Part shown: positions 61,428 through 64,000 of the stretch, piece after piece | Layout: every line of letters begins with the position of its first letter | Position numbering within the stretch: position 1 is the first letter of the stretch | Source of the DNA: Treponemataceae bacterium | GTDB taxonomy: Bacteria; Spirochaetota; Spirochaetia; Treponematales; Treponemataceae | Assembly: GCA_024402435.1 (NCBI GenBank) | Contig: JAKSTU010000004.1 | Location: 16,574 to 80,573 of the forward strand | Reading direction: 5' to 3' | DNA: 64,000 nt | Program-made: the position numbers and the translations under genes | Notes under the pieces: model-generated | Databases searched by the model: none | Told to the model about the DNA's origin: nothing | What the model saw: only the letters and a program-made list of their open reading frames with translations

Positions 61428-64000
61428 CTAGCGCATCTGCGCGGTTTCTACACAAGAACCAGTACCACCGGAAATCTGGTATGCAAAGACTGCATTCTTT
61501 GAACCGTTACCGTATGCCTTACTTGTTTCTGTTGAATCAGCATAACCTTTGGCCGAACTTGAACATTCGTTAGTTCCAATATTGCTTCCATTAGCTGCAG
61601 GCTGACTACCATCTGTTGTTGACCAGTTCAGAACACCATCTGTTGTCTTGAACACACCAATGTTTACTTTGTCTTCACGGTTTGTGGTCAAACGGCTTGG
61701 TGTCGGAACAACTGTTACTTCCCATGCTCCTGTAAAACTCTCATTTGCATCTACACCTGCAGGTACTTTGTTTTCGTGAGTTGTATCCACAAGGTATGCA
61801 TATTTTGGAGCTTTGATTGCAGAAGTAAAGTATCCGATGTAAGGAATACTGTTTCCATTGTCGTCAAGTGCAACATCAAGAGTCAAGTGTTCACCAACGC
61901 TACCTGAAGCATCAACTGTACAAGAGTTGTCGCTTTCTGAATAACTTGAATTATAACTCTCAAGATAAGCATACTTAACGTCACCGTTACCTGCATAAGC
62001 CGCAATATGGATATGGTTATTTGCATCTACTGCAATCTGACAGTATTCACCGCCTTCTGCAAAGATTGTTGTAGGGTCAGACCAGCCTTTTGCAGTGTTG
62101 TCGCTTTTTAAGTTTGTCCAGTTAGCAATCGGATCTACATAGTATGTGTACTTGAGACAGTTGTCATAAGCATCAAACCATACAACACAGGCTACATCTT
62201 TACTATTCGGGCCATTTGTAGCAATTGCAATATCTACATACTGACCTGCACCACGACCAGTGATTGAGTCAACGTCTGTTGTTCCACCATCTTTATCCTT
62301 GGGGAAACTTCCTCCATTTCTTGAGTTTGCTATTACCTGACAATTATTTGTGGAATAATAGCTGGAGTTACCATTTTTATACTCATCAACAAAACCACCT
62401 TTGTCTCCAACAGTGGTATTGTTAAATGCACCAGCACGGAATCGGATTTCATCCGTCAATGCATCGTAGTTTACAAGATAGAGGTTAGTTGTTTTTCCGC
62501 TTACAGAAGTTGCCAGTTCAGAAGAAAGGTATCTGTACTTCATAAGAGAATAATCATAGGTACCATCACCTGTTTTTATAGCAATTTCTTCAAGACGGCG
62601 AGATCGTGTTCCCGACAAAGTACCATCTGTATTTCTACTTCCAAGACCCCAACGGCTTGTATACAAATTGTATTTATCAACAGAACCACTATTGTTTGTA
62701 TCACCACCAGAATCTACAGAATATGTATATCCCAAACTATCAACAACAAGGCCTGTACAAGGACCTGCAAATGTATCCCAGTCTGCTGCCCAATAAATAC
62801 TGGAGTAATCCACATTATTTACTTTACCGCCCATACTGTAGAACAAACCACCGTTTGCAAAGGCAAAGTTCAGCATGTGAGAAACCTGGTTAACCTGCAT
62901 CTGTACACCGGTTGCCATACCGTTGATAGGTACTGCTGCACGGTCGTTGAATTCCCATACATCGAATACAAGGTCATCTGTAAGAATGTTGTTCGTGTCG
63001 CCGTTGCCCTGCATATTGTATTTGTTTACATTTGCAGTTCCGTCAACAGTTGCACTTCCCTTTGCATCGTTGTTATTCAGGTTGTTCATCAACGCAATAC
63101 CATTTACTGTTGCCTCCAATTCACCGGAAGCAAGGTTTGCAACATTGAACGTAATATGAGCCAATGCATTTTCAGCCGGACCATTAACTGAAGGATTAGT
63201 AGCACCTGTAATTGCCACAGTTCCATTCAAGTTAAAGCCATGCAAAGTAACATCTTCAGATTTCGTCGTTCTTTGTATTGTACCGTTTGCAGTTTCAGCT
63301 GTACTTGCTTTCTGTATTACTGACTGTACAGGATAGTGTCCCTGTGCAGTTCTGTTGTAAACAGACCAGTTGTTGGCTTTTTGCTTTGCCAAAGTTGTAT
63401 AAACTTTTACAACATACGGCACAACATCCATACGGTAGTATGCAGCACTTGATTCATTGGATTCGTAAGTTACAGTTTCACCGCTGAGTGTTGGTGTACC
63501 AAGATCCGTTGCCAGCACTTCAAGAGCAGCATCCAGTTTTGCCACACCCTGTACTTTTTCCGTATCCCATGTAAGAGACCAATTCACAAGATGTCCATCA
63601 GCAAATGACTGTGAATCTACTGCAAATACCAGACCCTTTTCATCAAGAGCATCAAGATGAGAAGTCCATTCCTGGCTTTCACGATTATAAGTAGCTACAC
63701 GATAATATGTAATTCCGCCCACTGTTTTTGTATTAAGGCCAGAAAGTTGATTGTTCATGCCGTCCAGGCTGATGTACAGTTCGTTCAACAGATTGTTGTC
63801 ACTTGCAGTTCCTGTAATCACAACCTTTCCTGAAACTTTAGGATCTTTATCCATAAGTCCCGATGTCAGATTGAATGTTTCAGGCAGATCACCTTCAAGT
63901 TCAATGTGTCCTTTAAGGTCAGAGAACTTTACAACACTGCTGGAGCTGGAATCGTAAATACTGTTGTCTTTTATTCCATTCCAATAGAAAGGATTAATCT
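61428..64000 (-). CDS. Large surface-type protein, N-terminal end outside window
   Basis: The reading frame is open to the right edge, so at least 857 residues belong to it. The N-terminal part in view contains Ig-like or cadherin-like beta segments (KVSGKVVITGTASDNNLLNELYISLDG; later a WSLTWDTEKV block). Three related beta-propeller-like units follow at about 62246, 62052 and 61900 (GQYVDIAIA, GEYCQIAVD, GEHLTLDVA, each followed by a KYxY-type strand). Rich in Asn, Thr, Ser and Gly, with few Lys, as in extracellular proteins. No catalytic motif seen; probably a cell-surface adhesin or binding protein. Ends with its own terminator. Confidence 0.65.
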   Translation of the reverse strand, partial: INPFYWNGIKDNSIYDSSSSSVVKFSDLKGHIELEGDLPETFNLTSGLMDKDPKVSGKVVITGTASDNNLLNELYISLDGMNNQLSGLNTKTVGGITYYRVATYNRESQEWTSHLDALDEKGLVFAVDSQSFADGHLVNWSLTWDTEKVQGVAKLDAALEVLATDLGTPTLSGETVTYESNESSAAYYRMDVVPYVVKVYTTLAKQKANNWSVYNRTAQGHYPVQSVIQKASTAETANGTIQRTTKSEDVTLHGFNLNGTVAITGATNPSVNGPAENALAHITFNVANLASGELEATVNGIALMNNLNNNDAKGSATVDGTANVNKYNMQGNGDTNNILTDDLVFDVWEFNDRAAVPINGMATGVQMQVNQVSHMLNFAFANGGLFYSMGGKVNNVDYSSIYWAADWDTFAGPCTGLVVDSLGYTYSVDSGGDTNNSGSVDKYNLYTSRWGLGSRNTDGTLSGTRSRRLEEIAIKTGDGTYDYSLMKYRYLSSELATSVSGKTTNLYLVNYDALTDEIRFRAGAFNNTTVGDKGGFVDEYKNGNSSYYSTNNCQVIANSRNGGSFPKDKDGGTTDVDSITGRGAGQYVDIAIATNGPNSKDVACVVWFDAYDNCLKYTYYVDPIANWTNLKSDNTAKGWSDPTTIFAEGGEYCQIAVDANNHIHIAAYAGNGDVKYAYLESYNSSYSESDNSCTVDASGSVGEHLTLDVALDDNGNSIPYIGYFTSAIKAPKYAYLVDTTHENKVPAGVDANESFTGAWEVTVVPTPSRLTTNREDKVNIGVFKTTDGVLNWSTTDGSQPAANGSNIGTNECSSSAKGYADSTETSKAYGNGSKNAVFAYQISGGTGSCVETAQMR

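Overview
The window looks like chromosomal DNA of a gut or rumen type Treponema (Spirochaetes), roughly 42-45% GC by eye. Reasons: the ribosomal gene order tuf-S10-spc-alpha with secY directly followed by rpmJ and rpsM (no adk, map or infA between), zinc-binding (C+) forms of S14 and L36, solute-binding proteins with a spirochaete-like N terminus after the signal peptide, and a carbohydrate lifestyle (xylan, uronide and mannoside degradation) combined with a succinate pathway. The species cannot be named from the sequence alone. I saw no IS element, prophage, CRISPR array, tRNA or rRNA.

Layout. (1) 1-13480, minus strand: rpsL-rpsG, then tuf and 23 further genes of the S10, spc and alpha operons, ending in a cut rpsM. 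tuf is preceded by a ~375-nt hairpin-rich leader. (2) 13684-16614, plus: a secreted GH10 xylanase with four related carbohydrate-binding-like modules. (3) 16864-29049, minus: malate dehydrogenase, fumarase, a HAD hydrolase, then nine tightly packed genes hdrB-hdrC-hdrA-flxD-flxC-flxB-flxA-frdB-frdA. This reads as a soluble NADH:fumarate reductase built on a flavin-bifurcating heterodisulfide-reductase-like core, with the enzymes that make fumarate from oxaloacetate alongside; it is the most interesting system in the window. (4) 29274-33036: a divergent AraC regulator, a chemoreceptor and a small outer-membrane-like protein. (5) 33161-42198: a METTL25-like methyltransferase divergent from parA-parB, an XPB-type helicase with a partner protein and a PrsW protease, then rsmG and mntP. 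(6) 42455-47152, minus: a YtfQRT-YjfF-type sugar ABC transporter. (7) 47537-61137, plus: a GH105-like hydrolase, an Opp-type ABC transporter, a HAD hydrolase, an unknown protein, a GH38 alpha-mannosidase and a predicted alpha-toroid carbohydrate enzyme of unrecognised family. (8) 61428-64000, minus: a large surface-type protein running out of the window.

How the parts fit: the extracellular xylanase and the two sugar-type importers feed intracellular hydrolases (GH105, GH38, the unknown enzyme); the sugars are fermented, and reducing power is disposed of by oxaloacetate to malate to fumarate to succinate, with the Flx-Hdr-Frd set predicted to couple NADH-driven fumarate reduction to ferredoxin reduction.

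Regulation: several genes without a Shine-Dalgarno sequence (araC, parA, the XPB helicase, the GH105 gene, probably the METTL25-like gene) have a -10 element 6-8 nt before the ATG, so their mRNAs are predicted to be leaderless. mntP sits directly behind an intrinsic terminator with a possible antiterminator. Strong terminators separate most units.
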